A stretch of DNA of 64,000 bases, taken from an uncultured Pelagibacteraceae bacterium. Lineage in GTDB: Bacteria; Pseudomonadota; Alphaproteobacteria; Pelagibacterales; Pelagibacteraceae. Numbering within the stretch: the stretch's first letter is position 1; every line of letters begins with the position of its first letter. This document shows positions 16,979 to 27,440 of this stretch, piece by piece. The notes under the pieces were generated by a model. It did no database searches. It saw only the letters and a program-made list of their open reading frames with translations, and was not told the DNA's origin. Position numbers and translations under genes: made by a program. Location of the stretch: assembly GCA_902625945.1 (NCBI GenBank), contig CACODG010000004.1, forward strand, positions 29,569 through 93,568, given 5' to 3'.

Positions 16979-17305
16979 ATGCACACATCAACAAAAAAAT
17001 GGCTTTTTACTAAAATTAGTTCATTAATTTTGATCCCTTTGATGGCTTGGTTCTTATTAAATTTTGTCTCAATTTATGATAAGAATCATTCTCAAATACT
17101 AATTTTTTTTTCTGAACAACCGTCAAAAATATTATTTTCAGTATTCATTATTATAGCTTTCTTTTTTTCAGCACTAACAATAAGTGAGATTTTTGAGGAT
17201 TATTTACATGACGAGAAAATCAAAAATGTCGCAAATAAAGCTCTATATTTATTTGCTATACTAGTTCCTTTATTAACAATTTTAAGTATATATAACCTAA
17301 AATAA
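16979..17305 (+). CDS. sdhD: Succinate dehydrogenase membrane anchor subunit
   Basis: Second membrane anchor of complex II. The 108-residue protein has three hydrophobic helices (about 11-30, 46-66 and 86-104), and its second helix is followed by an acidic/His region (IFEDYLHDEKIKNVANKA) that matches the conserved HDY-like part of SdhD. Sequence conservation in this subunit is always low; the assignment rests mainly on position between sdhC and sdhA. It starts on the base after the sdhC stop and ends on the base before sdhA. Confidence 0.88.
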   Translation: MHTSTKKWLFTKISSLILIPLMAWFLLNFVSIYDKNHSQILIFFSEQPSKILFSVFIIIAFFFSALTISEIFEDYLHDEKIKNVANKALYLFAILVPLLTILSIYNLK

Positions 17306-19081
17306 ATGAGTGCATATAAAATTATAGATCATGAATACGATGTCGTAGTTCTTGGAGCTGGAGGTTCAGGTTTAAGAGCTGCAGTTGGATTATCAGAAGC
17401 AGGTTTAAAAACTGCATGTATATCAAAAGTTTTTCCAACTCGAAGTCACACTTCAGCAGCCCAAGGAGGTATTTCTGCAGCTTTAGGAAACATGGGCGAA
17501 GATGATTGGAGATGGCACATGTATGATACAGTTAAGGGTTCCGATTGGCTTGGTGATCAAGATGCAATAGAATATCTATGTAAAGAGGCTCCAAGAGCTG
17601 TTGTTGAGCTAGAAAGGTATGGTGTTCCTTTTAGTAGAACTGATGATGGAAAAATTTATCAGAGACCATTTGGAGGAATGACTAAAAATTATGGTAACGG
17701 CACAGCTCAAAGAACATGTGCAGCTGCTGACAGAACAGGCCACGCTATTTTGCATACTCTATACGGACAAGCACTTAAACAAAACACAGAATTTTTTATT
17801 GAATACTTTGCTCTAGATTTAATTATGAAAAATGGAGAATGCAAAGGAGTTATAGCTTGGAATTTAACAGACGGAACAATTCATAGATTTAGATCTCATA
17901 TAACCATAATTGCAACTGGAGGATACGGGAAAGTTTACTATTCCGCTACATCTGCTCATACATGCACTGGAGATGGTAATGCCATGGTATTAAGAGCCGG
18001 CTTGCCTTTACAAGACATGGAATTTGTTCAATTTCACCCAACAGGAATTTACGGAGTTGGTTGTTTAATCACGGAAGGTGTAAGAGGGGAAGGCGGATTT
18101 TTAGTAAATGGAAAAGGTGAGAGATTTATGGAAAGGTATGCGCCCAATGCTAAAGATTTAGCATCTAGGGATGTAGTAAGTAGGTCTATGGAGATGGAAA
18201 TTAATGAGGGTAGAGGTGTGGGAAAAAATAAGGACCATATTAATTTACACTTAGATCACATAGATAAAAAAGTTATAGATGAGAGGCTTCCTGGAATTTC
18301 AGAAGCTGCCAAAACGTTTGCTAACGTCGATGTTAGCAAAGAACCAATCCCAGTTGTACCTACGGTGCACTACAATATGGGAGGTATACCAACAAACTAT
18401 AAAGCAGAAGTTTTAACACTCAATGGTTCTGAAAAAACTGTGCCTGGTTTAATGGCAATAGGTGAAGCAGCTTGTGTTTCAGTTCACGGTGCAAATAGGT
18501 TAGGCTCAAACTCTTTAATAGACCTAGTTGTTTTTGGAAGAGCAGCGGCTAAAAGAGCTAGTGAAATTATAAAACCGGGGAAACCTCATGAAGAAGTCTC
18601 GAAATTAGAAACAGATAAATGTTTGGAAAGATTTGATAAAATAAGGAATTCAGAAGGTTCTACAAAAACTTCAGAGTTAAGACTAAAAATGCAAAAAACT
18701 ATGCAGTCAAAATGTGCTGTTTTCAGGACTGAAAAAACTTTAAAAGAGGGTGTTGAACAAATCCGAGAGCCTTATGAGTGCATGAGCGATATTTCTGTGA
18801 AAGACAAGTCTTTATTATTTAATACTGATTTAGTCGAAACTTTAGAATTTGATAATTTAATAAGCCAGGCATTAACAACTATGGACTCAGCTTATAATCG
18901 AAAAGAGAGCAGAGGTGCGCATGCGAGAGAAGATTTCACGAAGAGAGACGATAAAAACTTCATGAAACATACATTAGCTTGGCAAAATGGAAAAAAAGTT
19001 CAAATAAAATATAGAGATGTCCATTCTAGAACTCTTACTAACGATGTTCAATATTTTCCTCCTAAGGAGAGAGTTTATTAA
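17306..19081 (+). CDS. sdhA: Succinate dehydrogenase flavoprotein subunit
   Basis: Catalytic subunit of complex II that oxidises succinate to fumarate. The dinucleotide fold [14 protein letters not shown] is at 14-27, and the His that carries covalent FAD is His48 in [10 protein letters not shown]. The active-site segments are [11 protein letters not shown] (about 248), RDVVSRSME (about 292) and [19 protein letters not shown] (about 393). Length (591) is standard for the proteobacterial enzyme. The last base overlaps the sdhB start. Confidence 0.98.
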   Translation: MSAYKIIDHEYDVVVLGAGGSGLRAAVGLSEAGLKTACISKVFPTRSHTSAAQGGISAALGNMGEDDWRWHMYDTVKGSDWLGDQDAIEYLCKEAPRAVVELERYGVPFSRTDDGKIYQRPFGGMTKNYGNGTAQRTCAAADRTGHAILHTLYGQALKQNTEFFIEYFALDLIMKNGECKGVIAWNLTDGTIHRFRSHITIIATGGYGKVYYSATSAHTCTGDGNAMVLRAGLPLQDMEFVQFHPTGIYGVGCLITEGVRGEGGFLVNGKGERFMERYAPNAKDLASRDVVSRSMEMEINEGRGVGKNKDHINLHLDHIDKKVIDERLPGISEAAKTFANVDVSKEPIPVVPTVHYNMGGIPTNYKAEVLTLNGSEKTVPGLMAIGEAACVSVHGANRLGSNSLIDLVVFGRAAAKRASEIIKPGKPHEEVSKLETDKCLERFDKIRNSEGSTKTSELRLKMQKTMQSKCAVFRTEKTLKEGVEQIREPYECMSDISVKDKSLLFNTDLVETLEFDNLISQALTTMDSAYNRKESRGAHAREDFTKRDDKNFMKHTLAWQNGKKVQIKYRDVHSRTLTNDVQYFPPKERVY

Positions 19082-19857
19082 TGGCCCAATTTAGCCTGCC
19101 GCAAAATTCTAAAATAGAGGTAGGAAATTATCATAGAGATAAAACAAATTCAAAAAATCTTCGAAAAATAAACATATATAGATGGGATCCGACTACAGGA
19201 AAAAATCCTAGAATTGATACATATGAAGTTGATATGAACAATTGTGGTCCAAAGGTTTTAGATATTTTATTCAAGATTAAAAATGAAATAGATCCTTCTT
19301 TAACTTTTAGAAGATCTTGTGCACATGGTGTTTGTGGATCTTGTGCAATGAATATTGATGGTGTAAATGGTTTGGCTTGTATTAAATCACATACAGATAT
19401 TAAAGGGGACCTTAATATTTACCCTTTACCACATTTAAAAGTTGTGAAAGATTTAATTGGTGACCTCACAACTTTATACAAACAATATGAGTCAATTCAG
19501 CCTTGGTTAAAAGTCGATCAAACAGGACAAGAGAAAACTGAACTTAAACAATCTCAGAAAGATAGGGAAAAATTAGATGGATACTATGAATGTATATTAT
19601 GTGCTTGTTGTTCTACATCGTGTCCGAGTTATTGGTGGAATGGTGATAAATATTTGGGACCAGCTGTTTTACTCCAAGCATATCGTTGGATAAATGATAG
19701 TAGAGATGGTGATAAAAAAGAGAGATTAAAAAAAGTAGCTGATGAATTAAAATTATATAGGTGTCATACTATTATGAATTGTACAAATTCTTGTCCCAAG
19801 GGCCTTAATCCTGCAAAAGCCATCGGCTCTATTAAAAAAATGCTTGCAACAAGTTAA
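19081..19857 (+). CDS. sdhB: Succinate dehydrogenase iron-sulfur subunit
   Basis: Electron-transfer subunit of complex II with three iron-sulfur clusters. The [2Fe-2S] ligands are in [18 protein letters not shown] with the later LACI (about 78-102). The [4Fe-4S] and [3Fe-4S] ligands are in [15 protein letters not shown] (about 168-182) and [17 protein letters not shown] (about 229-245). Length 258 is normal. It completes a contiguous sdhCDAB operon; mmsA follows after 23 bases on the same strand. Confidence 0.98.
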   Translation: MAQFSLPQNSKIEVGNYHRDKTNSKNLRKINIYRWDPTTGKNPRIDTYEVDMNNCGPKVLDILFKIKNEIDPSLTFRRSCAHGVCGSCAMNIDGVNGLACIKSHTDIKGDLNIYPLPHLKVVKDLIGDLTTLYKQYESIQPWLKVDQTGQEKTELKQSQKDREKLDGYYECILCACCSTSCPSYWWNGDKYLGPAVLLQAYRWINDSRDGDKKERLKKVADELKLYRCHTIMNCTNSCPKGLNPAKAIGSIKKMLATS

Positions 19858-19880
19858 AAGCTTATTTATTCAATTACATC

Positions 19881-21374
19881 ATGAAAACTATTCAGCATTT
19901 TGTTAATGGTAAAAACTTCTCTGGTGACTCAAAGAGACTTGGCAAAGTTTTTAATCCCGCAACTGGAGAACAATGTGCAGATGTAAAATTAGCTACAACG
20001 AAAGATGTTAACAATGCTGTCGATAATGCAAAAAAGGCATTTGTGAAATGGTCAAATACACCCCCTCTTCAAAGAGCAAGAATAATGTTTAAATTTAAAG
20101 AATTAATTGAAAAAAATTCAGATGTTCTCACAAAAATAATTGTATCAGAACATGGAAAAGTTTATGAAGATGCAAAAGGTTCATTAACAAGAGGACTAGA
20201 AGTTGTAGAGTATGCTTGCGGTATTCCTCAATTATTGAAAGGTGAATTTACAGAAAATGTCGGCTCTAATGTTGACAGCTGGTCGGTTAGACAACCTTTA
20301 GGTGTTTGTGCTGGAGTTACTCCTTTCAATTTTCCTGCAATGGTTCCTATGTGGATGTTTCCAATGGCAATAGCTTGCGGAAACTCATTTGTTTTAAAGC
20401 CTTCAGAAAAAGATCCTTCTTGTTCAATAAAATTAGCAGAACTTCTCAAAGATGCTGGTTTACCTGATGGAGTTTTTAATGTTGTTAACGGAGACAAGGA
20501 GGCAGTTGATGCTCTAATAAATAATAAAGATGTTGTCGCAATGAGTTTTGTTGGATCCACGCCTATTGCAAAATATATTTATGAAAATTGTGCAAAAAAT
20601 GAGAAAAGGGTTCAAGCCTTAGGAGGAGCAAAAAACCATTGTGTAGTTATGCCTGATTGTGATTTAGATCAAGCTGTCAATGGATTGATGGGTGCTGCAT
20701 ATGGTTCAGCTGGTGAAAGATGTATGGCGCAATCTGTTGCAGTTGCAGTTGGAGGTATAGGAGATAAATTAGTTGAATCATTAGCAAAAAAAGTTGAAGC
20801 ATTAAAAGTTGGGCCTGGTATGGATAAGGAATCTGAAATGGGGCCGTTAGTAACTAAAGAACATTTAGATAAAGTGAGAGGCTATGTAGACATCGGGGAA
20901 AAAGAGGGAGCTAAATTGATTGTTGATGGAAGAGACTTTAAAATTCAAGGGTATGAAAATGGTTTTTTCATTGGAGGCTGTTTATTTGATCACGTAAAAA
21001 AAAATATGAGAATATATAAAGAAGAGATATTTGGTCCAGTACTATCAGTAGTTAGAGTTAAAGATTTTGACGAAGCATTACAATTAGTCAACGATCATGA
21101 ATTTGGTAATGGAGTTAGCATATTTACAAGGGACGGAGACTCTGGAAGAACGTTTTCAAATAAAGCCAAAATAGGAATGATAGGTATCAACATTCCTATT
21201 CCTGTGCCTATGGCATTTCACAGTTTTGGAGGCTGGAAAAGATCTTTATTTGGAGATCAACACATGCATGGTCCTGAAGGCGTGAGGTTCTATACTAAAT
21301 TAAAGACTATTACATCTAGATGGCCATCAGGATTAAGATCTGACCCTGAATTTGTAATGCCAACCATGAAATAA
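19881..21374 (+). CDS. mmsA: CoA-acylating methylmalonate-semialdehyde dehydrogenase
   Basis: Converts methylmalonate semialdehyde (valine breakdown) or malonate semialdehyde to propionyl- or acetyl-CoA with NAD. Aldehyde-dehydrogenase fold with [19 protein letters not shown] (about 143-161), the NAD-binding [13 protein letters not shown] (about 223) and the catalytic Cys281 in SAGERCMA. The usual Glu of acid-forming ALDHs is replaced by the LGGAKNH motif (about 248-253), as expected for CoA-acylating MMSDHs. Length 497 fits. It sits between sdhB and mdh, so propionyl/acetyl-CoA generation is placed in the TCA block. Confidence 0.93.
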   Translation: MKTIQHFVNGKNFSGDSKRLGKVFNPATGEQCADVKLATTKDVNNAVDNAKKAFVKWSNTPPLQRARIMFKFKELIEKNSDVLTKIIVSEHGKVYEDAKGSLTRGLEVVEYACGIPQLLKGEFTENVGSNVDSWSVRQPLGVCAGVTPFNFPAMVPMWMFPMAIACGNSFVLKPSEKDPSCSIKLAELLKDAGLPDGVFNVVNGDKEAVDALINNKDVVAMSFVGSTPIAKYIYENCAKNEKRVQALGGAKNHCVVMPDCDLDQAVNGLMGAAYGSAGERCMAQSVAVAVGGIGDKLVESLAKKVEALKVGPGMDKESEMGPLVTKEHLDKVRGYVDIGEKEGAKLIVDGRDFKIQGYENGFFIGGCLFDHVKKNMRIYKEEIFGPVLSVVRVKDFDEALQLVNDHEFGNGVSIFTRDGDSGRTFSNKAKIGMIGINIPIPVPMAFHSFGGWKRSLFGDQHMHGPEGVRFYTKLKTITSRWPSGLRSDPEFVMPTMK

Positions 21375-21381
21375 TTTAAAA

Positions 21382-22344
21382 ATGAGAAAAAAAATAACTT
21401 TAATAGGTGCGGGTCAAATTGGAGGTACATTAGCACATTTAATAGCTCTTAAAGATTTAGCTGACGTTGTTTTATTTGACGTAGCGTCAGGTATTGCCAA
21501 AGGGAAAGCACTTGATATAGCTCAATCTTCGCCAGTTAATGGTTTTAATATTAATTTGTCTGGAACAGACGATTATGAAGATACTAAAAATTCTGACGTA
21601 ATAATAATCACAGCTGGAGTTCCTAGAAAACCTGGTATGACAAGAGATGATTTGTTAGGTATTAATCTAAAGATTATTAAACAAGTTGCTGAAGGAATAA
21701 AAAAAACATCACCAAACGCATTTGTAATTTGTATTACAAACCCATTAGATGTAATAGTAATGGCTCTGCAAAAATACTCTGGTTTACCTAAGAATAAAGT
21801 TGTTGGAATGGCAGGGATATTAGACTCATCTAGATTTATTTATTTTTTATCTAAAGAACTCGAAGTACCGGTGCAGAAAATAAAATCTTTTGTTTTGGGC
21901 GGTCATGGAGATAGCATGGTTGCAATGTTAAATTCTACACAGATAGACGGTAAAAATATAATTGAACTGGTTAATGAAAAAAAAATCAGTAAAGAAAAAT
22001 TAGACGCTATTATAAAAAGAACAAAAAACGGAGGTGCCGAAATTGTTAAATATTTAGAAAAAGGGTCTGCATTCTATGCACCTGCCGCATCCGGTGTTGA
22101 AATGGCAGAGTGTTATTTAAAAGATCTTAAAAAACAATTGCCATGTGCAGTTTATTTAAATGGAGAATACGGTGTTAGAGATTTATACGCTGGCGTACCG
22201 GTTATAATAGGTAAAGATGGTGTAGAAAAAGTAATAGAATTAGAACTATCAGGAGACGAAAAAGTAAATTTTGAAAAATCAATAAAAGCTGTTCAAGAAT
22301 TATTTTCAGCCGCTAAAAAAATTGATAAAAATTTAGATTTATAA
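21382..22344 (+). CDS. mdh: Malate dehydrogenase
   Basis: NAD-dependent oxidation of malate to oxaloacetate in the TCA cycle. It is of the LDH-like type found in alphaproteobacteria: N-terminal [17 protein letters not shown] (5-21), substrate-binding arginines in [16 protein letters not shown] (about 79-94), VITNPLDV-like CITNPLDV (about 116) and the catalytic His in [10 protein letters not shown] (about 175). Length 320 is normal. It is the last gene before the glycan cassette and its stop overlaps the convergent methyltransferase gene by 6 bases. Confidence 0.96.
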   Translation: MRKKITLIGAGQIGGTLAHLIALKDLADVVLFDVASGIAKGKALDIAQSSPVNGFNINLSGTDDYEDTKNSDVIIITAGVPRKPGMTRDDLLGINLKIIKQVAEGIKKTSPNAFVICITNPLDVIVMALQKYSGLPKNKVVGMAGILDSSRFIYFLSKELEVPVQKIKSFVLGGHGDSMVAMLNSTQIDGKNIIELVNEKKISKEKLDAIIKRTKNGGAEIVKYLEKGSAFYAPAASGVEMAECYLKDLKKQLPCAVYLNGEYGVRDLYAGVPVIIGKDGVEKVIELELSGDEKVNFEKSIKAVQELFSAAKKIDKNLDL

Positions 22345-23019
22345 TTTTTTTAATACATATAAAACATTTTTTCCAAATTTATACAATAGCAACCAGTCAA
22401 TTAAAAAAGTGACTGGAGTAAATATTTTATCCCAAATAAAAATTTTTAATTTTGATGGATATATTTCTTCTTTAAAAAATATCCTGTTTAAATAGTACAA
22501 GAAATATCCTGCAGAATCTAAATATTGTAATTTAAGAACTTTAGACTCTAGAATATTTATTTTTGAAAAAAAATCAATTTTATACCTTCTATGATGTCCA
22601 ATTTCTTTATCAAATTTTGAATAAAGTTCGTTATGAGCAGGAACTAAAATTATTAAATTTCCATTTTTATTAAGTTTATTAAAAGCTTGTTTAATTTCTT
22701 CCATATCGTCTTTTATATGCTCTAATACATTAAGATACATTATGGTATCAAAATTATTATTTAAGTTTTTTGTTTCTTTATTGGTGAAATTAAATTTTGT
22801 GTCTTTATATTTTTCCTCTATAATGGATAAATTGTTATCATCTATTTCACTTAACGTGATATCATTTGTTAAATGTTTATAGTTGTTTGTGAAACTTCCT
22901 ATACCAGCTCCAACTTCTAAAACACTACCTTTTATAAATTTTCTTATTTGGAGGAATATGTACTTTCTCCAAATTGTAGCTTTATCAAAATTATCTAACT
23001 CTGCACCAGGATATTTCAT
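22339..23019 (-). CDS. Class I SAM-dependent methyltransferase (glycan cassette)
   Basis: Predicted methyltransferase with motif [16 protein letters not shown] near residue 36-50, an acidic motif II (ISEIDDNNL) and the post-motif [18 protein letters not shown] region, then [25 protein letters not shown]. The C-terminus is hydrophobic ([20 protein letters not shown]), so it may contact the membrane. Such proteins are often encoded with GT2-family enzymes in surface-polysaccharide clusters, as here. Its acceptor is unknown. It is divergent from the next membrane gene with 33 bases between starts. Confidence 0.78.
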   Translation of the reverse strand: MKYPGAELDNFDKATIWRKYIFLQIRKFIKGSVLEVGAGIGSFTNNYKHLTNDITLSEIDDNNLSIIEEKYKDTKFNFTNKETKNLNNNFDTIMYLNVLEHIKDDMEEIKQAFNKLNKNGNLIILVPAHNELYSKFDKEIGHHRRYKIDFFSKINILESKVLKLQYLDSAGYFLYYLNRIFFKEEIYPSKLKIFIWDKIFTPVTFLIDWLLLYKFGKNVLYVLKKL

Positions 23020-23052
23020 TTATTCGTTATTAAAAGTTTGTTAATTATAGTT

Positions 23053-24591
23053 ATGAAAAAAACTTATTATTTCAATATATTTTTAATATTTATAATATCA
23101 ATTACAACAAATTTTTACTTTGGCTCTATAGGAGTTTTTCCAATAGATACTTTTGCTTTTTTTGACTCAGCAAATTTTATTAATAAGGGTTTTTTACCAA
23201 TAAGAGATTATTGGACATCAAACGGATTTTTGGTTGACCTTATACAATCTGTTTTTTTTTACTTCGCAGGCACTAATTGGACAGTTTATCTTTTGCATTC
23301 CTCTTTAATAAATTTTATCCTTGCATACTTCACCTACAATTTTTTTATTAGTGAAAATCTTAGACCCATCTACTCTCTTTTTTATAGTTTTTCAGTTGCA
23401 ATTTTAGCATATCCGTCAGCAGGTGTACCTTTCCCAGATCATCATTCATTAATTTTTTCAATAATTTCAATTTATTTTTTAGTTTTTTTTCTTAAAAAAA
23501 AATCTAGTTATTATCTTTACTCCTCGATATTTTTTCTAACAATCGCATTCCTAAGCAAGCAAATACCAGCGGGTTTATTTTCTCTATTATTTATATTTAT
23601 TGTTTTAATATTTTCATTAAAACAAAAAAAATTTATTTATTTAAAAAATTCTTGTTTGTTCACTATATTTTTATTTGGAATAATAATACTTCTGTTAATT
23701 TTAAGTAATATTGGAGTAAATAACTTTTTTATACAATACATTTATTTCCCTTTGACTATTGGCGCAGAAAGATCAGCAGGATTTGAATTAAAGTATTTAA
23801 TAAAAAGCTTAACTGGTGAATATAAATATTTTCTTTTATTAATTTTCATATTTTTATTTCAAATTTTAAAGAATTTCAAAACAATCAATTTTTTTGATAC
23901 TAAAATCATATTTTTAATGGTCTCTATAATTTCAATCATAAATCAAGAGATAATGAAAAATCAGAATATAATTTTTTTTTTACTACCGATTTTAATCGGA
24001 CTAATACAAAGCAAAATTAATCAAAAAAATAAAATAAAAAAAATATTCTTAATTTTACTTTTATTATTATCCAATGTTTTTATAACATTTAAATATAATG
24101 AAAGATTTAACATTGATCGAAAATTTATGGATCTACAAGGAATTAATAAGCAAAATTTTACCATTGCAGAAAATATATCGATCAATCTAAAGGGATTAAA
24201 ATGGGTTTCGGTTGCAAGCGAGACAAACTTAAAAGATGAAGTTTCACTTTTAAAAGAAAGTATAGATCATCTCAAATTAAATAAAGAAAATAGTTTAATC
24301 ATAACTGAGTATCAATTTATTAATACAGAAATTAAAAGTAAAGTTTATTCTCCAAATAGATGGTACACCACTGATGGGGTTAGTTACCCTTTAAAAGATA
24401 ATAAATTTAGAGAGTATTATATTAACTTTTACAAAGAAAAACTGGTAAAAAACAAGATTGAAAAAATTTTCACAATATCCCCTTTAGATCACAACGTTTT
24501 TAATTTTATTTTGAAAAAAAATTGCTATAGCACAAAACAAATTAATAAAATTTTATTTGAACATAAATTAGATAATTGTCTAAATTATTAA
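23053..24591 (+). CDS. Polytopic membrane protein, possible GT-C-type glycosyltransferase
   Basis: A protein of about 512 residues with roughly ten or more hydrophobic helices and a soluble C-terminal part (about 355-512). I take the ATG at 23053 (MKKTYYFNIF) over the TTG at 23038. The first large loop contains GFLPIRDYWTSNGFLVD, reminiscent of the acidic first loop of GT-C lipid-sugar-dependent transferases, followed later by FPDHHSLIFS. This similarity is weak, so the family is inferred from topology and from neighbours. Extreme T/A richness and homopolymer runs make it look even more AT-rich than core genes. It ends in a 4-base convergent overlap with the GT2 gene. Confidence 0.6.
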   Translation: MKKTYYFNIFLIFIISITTNFYFGSIGVFPIDTFAFFDSANFINKGFLPIRDYWTSNGFLVDLIQSVFFYFAGTNWTVYLLHSSLINFILAYFTYNFFISENLRPIYSLFYSFSVAILAYPSAGVPFPDHHSLIFSIISIYFLVFFLKKKSSYYLYSSIFFLTIAFLSKQIPAGLFSLLFIFIVLIFSLKQKKFIYLKNSCLFTIFLFGIIILLLILSNIGVNNFFIQYIYFPLTIGAERSAGFELKYLIKSLTGEYKYFLLLIFIFLFQILKNFKTINFFDTKIIFLMVSIISIINQEIMKNQNIIFFLLPILIGLIQSKINQKNKIKKIFLILLLLLSNVFITFKYNERFNIDRKFMDLQGINKQNFTIAENISINLKGLKWVSVASETNLKDEVSLLKESIDHLKLNKENSLIITEYQFINTEIKSKVYSPNRWYTTDGVSYPLKDNKFREYYINFYKEKLVKNKIEKIFTISPLDHNVFNFILKKNCYSTKQINKILFEHKLDNCLNY

Positions 24592-25451
24592 CGATAATGA
24601 AGTTTTTTTTTAATAATTTTATTTATCTCAAGATATTTTCCTGGCATATGTTTCACCTTGATTAACAAAATTAAAAAATTAAATAGTAGAATAAAACCTA
24701 CAATTATTAACGTAATAATTTTAGGAAAAAAAGATAGAGTTATCAAAATGTAAAGAATCGAGGACAAAACTATATTTTTCTGAAAAACGGAATTTATTCT
24801 CAGAGAATGCTCAGCCAAGGAATATAAACCTAGATTTGATTTATCAAAATATCTTTTTTCTCTTTTTGAGTAGGTTTTTTTAATTAAGCAATTTTTTAAT
24901 ACAGAGCTAGAATGTGCATACCAAGAGCTTTTATCTACTAAGAGCTTACTTAAATTAGAGCTATGAAAGGATGTAAAGTTTCCAAATGAAATCCACTTAA
25001 AGCTAAAGAAAAAAGTAACAATTAAATGAAATTTATATAAAAAAACAATAATAGGTGATTCTTTCCTAGCTTTCCTGTTTGATGTAATTATAAAGCCAGT
25101 GTTTTTTGATGCTAATGTAATCATCTTATTGAGTTCCGCTGGATTATCTTCACCATCTCCGTCCATCACCGTGATTATTGAATTTTTTTCTGTTTTTTTA
25201 AGATAGATTAAACCAACAGCAATAGCTTTTTGACTACCTAAATTTTTTAGAAGAGAAATTACTCTTATCTTTTTAATATTTACAAATTTTTTTTTTTTTA
25301 AATATAATTTCTTACTAGAATTGTCATCTACCACTAAAATTTCCACTGGATTATTTTTGTTACTTTTTAAGTATTTATCAATATTTAAAAGTAATTTATT
25401 TAGAGATCTCCAGTCATTATATATCGGAATTAAAATAATATTTTTGGACAA
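24588..25451 (-). CDS. Glycosyltransferase family 2 (dolichol-phosphate-mannose-synthase-like)
   Basis: Predicted membrane-associated glycosyltransferase that moves a sugar from a nucleotide donor, perhaps onto polyprenyl phosphate. The GT-A fold is visible: IPIYNDWRSLNKLL near the start, VEILVVDDNSSKK (about 37-49), the metal-binding DGDGEDNPAELNKMI (about 97-111). Two C-terminal hydrophobic helices (about 225-262) act as an anchor. Length 287 fits. It is transcribed with the 89-residue protein and the GT-C-like gene upstream, a natural pairing because GT-C enzymes use polyprenyl-phosphate sugars. Confidence 0.82.
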   Translation of the reverse strand: MSKNIILIPIYNDWRSLNKLLLNIDKYLKSNKNNPVEILVVDDNSSKKLYLKKKKFVNIKKIRVISLLKNLGSQKAIAVGLIYLKKTEKNSIITVMDGDGEDNPAELNKMITLASKNTGFIITSNRKARKESPIIVFLYKFHLIVTFFFSFKWISFGNFTSFHSSNLSKLLVDKSSWYAHSSSVLKNCLIKKTYSKREKRYFDKSNLGLYSLAEHSLRINSVFQKNIVLSSILYILITLSFFPKIITLIIVGFILLFNFLILLIKVKHMPGKYLEINKIIKKKLHYR

Positions 25452-25452
25452 T

Positions 25453-25722
25453 TTATTTTTCTGTTGAATCTATTAATTCTGATTGAACTTTATCTAAAAA
25501 TCTTTTTATAATTTTAGCATCTTCTGGTTTTAGAATATTGTCTTTTTCAATTCCGATTTTTATCTCTTCTCTTAATTTATCTTTCATTGCTTCCAAGCTT
25601 TCTTTTGAAGTTAAATTAGAAATTTCACGGCTCAATTCCTTTTTAATTAATCCAAATGAAAAATGAATTGCTAAAATAAACAAAACAAATATCAATATTG
25701 ATTTATAAAAAAATATTTTCAT
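25453..25722 (-). CDS. Small membrane-anchored helical protein, unknown function
   Basis: An 89-residue protein with one N-terminal hydrophobic helix (about residues 4-25) and a charged, probably helical or coiled-coil remainder (KKELSREISNLTSKESLEAMKDKLREEIK and so on). The hydrophobic helix has no cleavage site that I trust, so it is likely a single-pass anchor facing the periplasm. It starts in a 4-base overlap with the upstream GT-C-like gene and ends one base before the GT2 gene, which ties it to both. I do not recognise a family. Confidence 0.65.
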   Translation of the reverse strand: MKIFFYKSILIFVLFILAIHFSFGLIKKELSREISNLTSKESLEAMKDKLREEIKIGIEKDNILKPEDAKIIKRFLDKVQSELIDSTEK

Positions 25723-27374
25723 CTATTATTTTTAAAGATTTCATAAATTACTGTGCCATCAATATTTAATTCGTATACTTTAACAAAATTTGCTGGTATA
25801 TTGTACTTTTTATTCAGTCTAGAATTTACTTCTGATATATTATTCTTATAAATAAAATCAGCATTTTGATAATCTTGGCCAATTACTTCAAAGTTTTTTC
25901 TTACATCTCTACTTACACTTTCCAGGCTACGTTGGAGAGGTGTATGAGATGCTACAGCAATTTTGAATTTACTATTTTGATAATCTAAATTTAATCTTTG
26001 GAAGAAATGTTTTCCTGACAAGCCATAGTAGTCACCTTCAAAACTATTTTTCATTTTATTTGTAATTATTTCTGAAAAATAATAACTTTGAAATGGATGA
26101 TATTTAATTAAAGAAATTACATTATGAATAATTGCTAAAATAGTAATAATTACTAAAAGCTTTTTTGTGATTAAAACCTTTCTAAATAAAATACTTAAAT
26201 TATTTATTTGATAAACTGCAAAGTAAATAATAAAAATATTTAAAAAGTATACTAAGCGCCATCCATTGTAAAAAGGAGAATTAAAAATAAGTAAAGTAAA
26301 GACAAAAGACGTTAAGATTAAAAAACTTATAAAATCTTTACTCTCATTTTGGCTTCTCCAAAGATCGTTGTAAATTGCACTTTTTTTCAAATTTATAAAT
26401 CTATTAATAAATTTTCTAACATAAAATATATAGCCAAATAAAAATAATATTAATGTTATTATCGGTGTTGTAATGAAAATCCAAGTAAACAAATATGTTT
26501 CAGGAACATACCTGTTAGAATAAAAATTACCATTGAATAGAATTTTTATATCTTCACCAATGGAAGCATTCTTTAAAGGTCTAAATATTTCAATTAGATT
26601 AGAAAAAGTATTTGTCCACAAATAAGGAGAAAAAAGAACAATAAAAAATAAGACTAAAAAAAAGTAAATTGAGTAAATTTTAAAATATTTTACAATTTTT
26701 TTATCCTTAAAGTTTTTGAGAATTAAAAAAATCAAAAAAACTATTGGTAAAAAAGCAGCAAAAAATCTCAAATTAAAAGAGATAGCATTAAATACAGCAA
26801 ACAAAAATAAATCTCTTTTATTTAAATTTTCGGTAAGATTAAAAAAATAATATAAACTTATTACAAAGAATGAAAGAAATAAAACATCCTTGTATAAAAA
26901 ACTATCACCAAATATTCTTGGAGAAGTAATAAATAGAATAATACCTGCAAGGCATAAAAAAAAATTATTAAACCTCTTAATTAATAATTTATAGAAAAAA
27001 AGAGAGCTTATTAAGAAAATTAAAAAACTAATAGATTGTTTTAAATAATATATATTTTCAATTTTTTCTAATTCAAATACAATCTCAATAAAAGCTAATG
27101 GTAAATCAAGAATAATTCCGTATTTAGGAAAGTCTGCAGGTCTATTAAGTGTGTAATCACCTATCCCAATCATTTTTTTTTCAGTAATGAAACTTAAATT
27201 TTCAAAATTGAAAATTTGAGCGATGTGATTGAGCCAAAATAAACCATTTAATCTATGATATTTTTCCTCAATATGAACTCCATGCTCTTGAAAAGAAGCT
27301 AATGCAGCAATGGTGATAATTAAATAGATTAAGATTAAAAAGATTGGTCGATAAATTTTTTCTTTAATATTCAT
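25719..27374 (-). CDS. GT-C/ArnT-PMT-like membrane glycosyltransferase
   Basis: A 551-residue polytopic protein with about ten helices and a periplasmic-type C-terminal region. The stretch ITSPRIFGDSFLYKDVLFLSFFV (about 148-170) resembles the SPRIF...KD motif of bacterial GT39-like proteins, and an early loop (QEHGVHIEEKYHRLNG) is rich in acidic residues as in the first catalytic loop of GT-C enzymes. It probably transfers a lipid-linked sugar to an envelope acceptor. Acceptor and donor are unknown. It is divergent from sucC with 66 bases between the starts. Confidence 0.72.
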   Translation of the reverse strand: MNIKEKIYRPIFLILIYLIITIAALASFQEHGVHIEEKYHRLNGLFWLNHIAQIFNFENLSFITEKKMIGIGDYTLNRPADFPKYGIILDLPLAFIEIVFELEKIENIYYLKQSISFLIFLISSLFFYKLLIKRFNNFFLCLAGIILFITSPRIFGDSFLYKDVLFLSFFVISLYYFFNLTENLNKRDLFLFAVFNAISFNLRFFAAFLPIVFLIFLILKNFKDKKIVKYFKIYSIYFFLVLFFIVLFSPYLWTNTFSNLIEIFRPLKNASIGEDIKILFNGNFYSNRYVPETYLFTWIFITTPIITLILFLFGYIFYVRKFINRFINLKKSAIYNDLWRSQNESKDFISFLILTSFVFTLLIFNSPFYNGWRLVYFLNIFIIYFAVYQINNLSILFRKVLITKKLLVIITILAIIHNVISLIKYHPFQSYYFSEIITNKMKNSFEGDYYGLSGKHFFQRLNLDYQNSKFKIAVASHTPLQRSLESVSRDVRKNFEVIGQDYQNADFIYKNNISEVNSRLNKKYNIPANFVKVYELNIDGTVIYEIFKNNR

Positions 27375-27390
27375 TTTTTAATATTTTAAA

Positions 27391-27423
27391 GTTCTCTAAT
27401 TTAATATAAGTAACTCTGAGAAC
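27391..27423. other. Inverted repeat in the divergent region before sucC
   Basis: The hexamers gttctc (27391-27396) and gagaac (27418-27423) form an inverted repeat with a 21-base AT-rich spacer, centred in the 66-base gap between the GT-C-like gene and sucC. It could be an operator or a weak hairpin in the sucC leader. A six-base repeat in AT-rich DNA can arise by chance. Confidence 0.25.
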
Positions 27424-27440
27424 AAAATAAATATAATTCT

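Noticed and set aside
22339-27374. Glycan cassette as a defence or phage-related island
   Set aside because: All recognisable proteins are glycosyltransferase or methyltransferase types; no nuclease, toxin or mobility gene is present.
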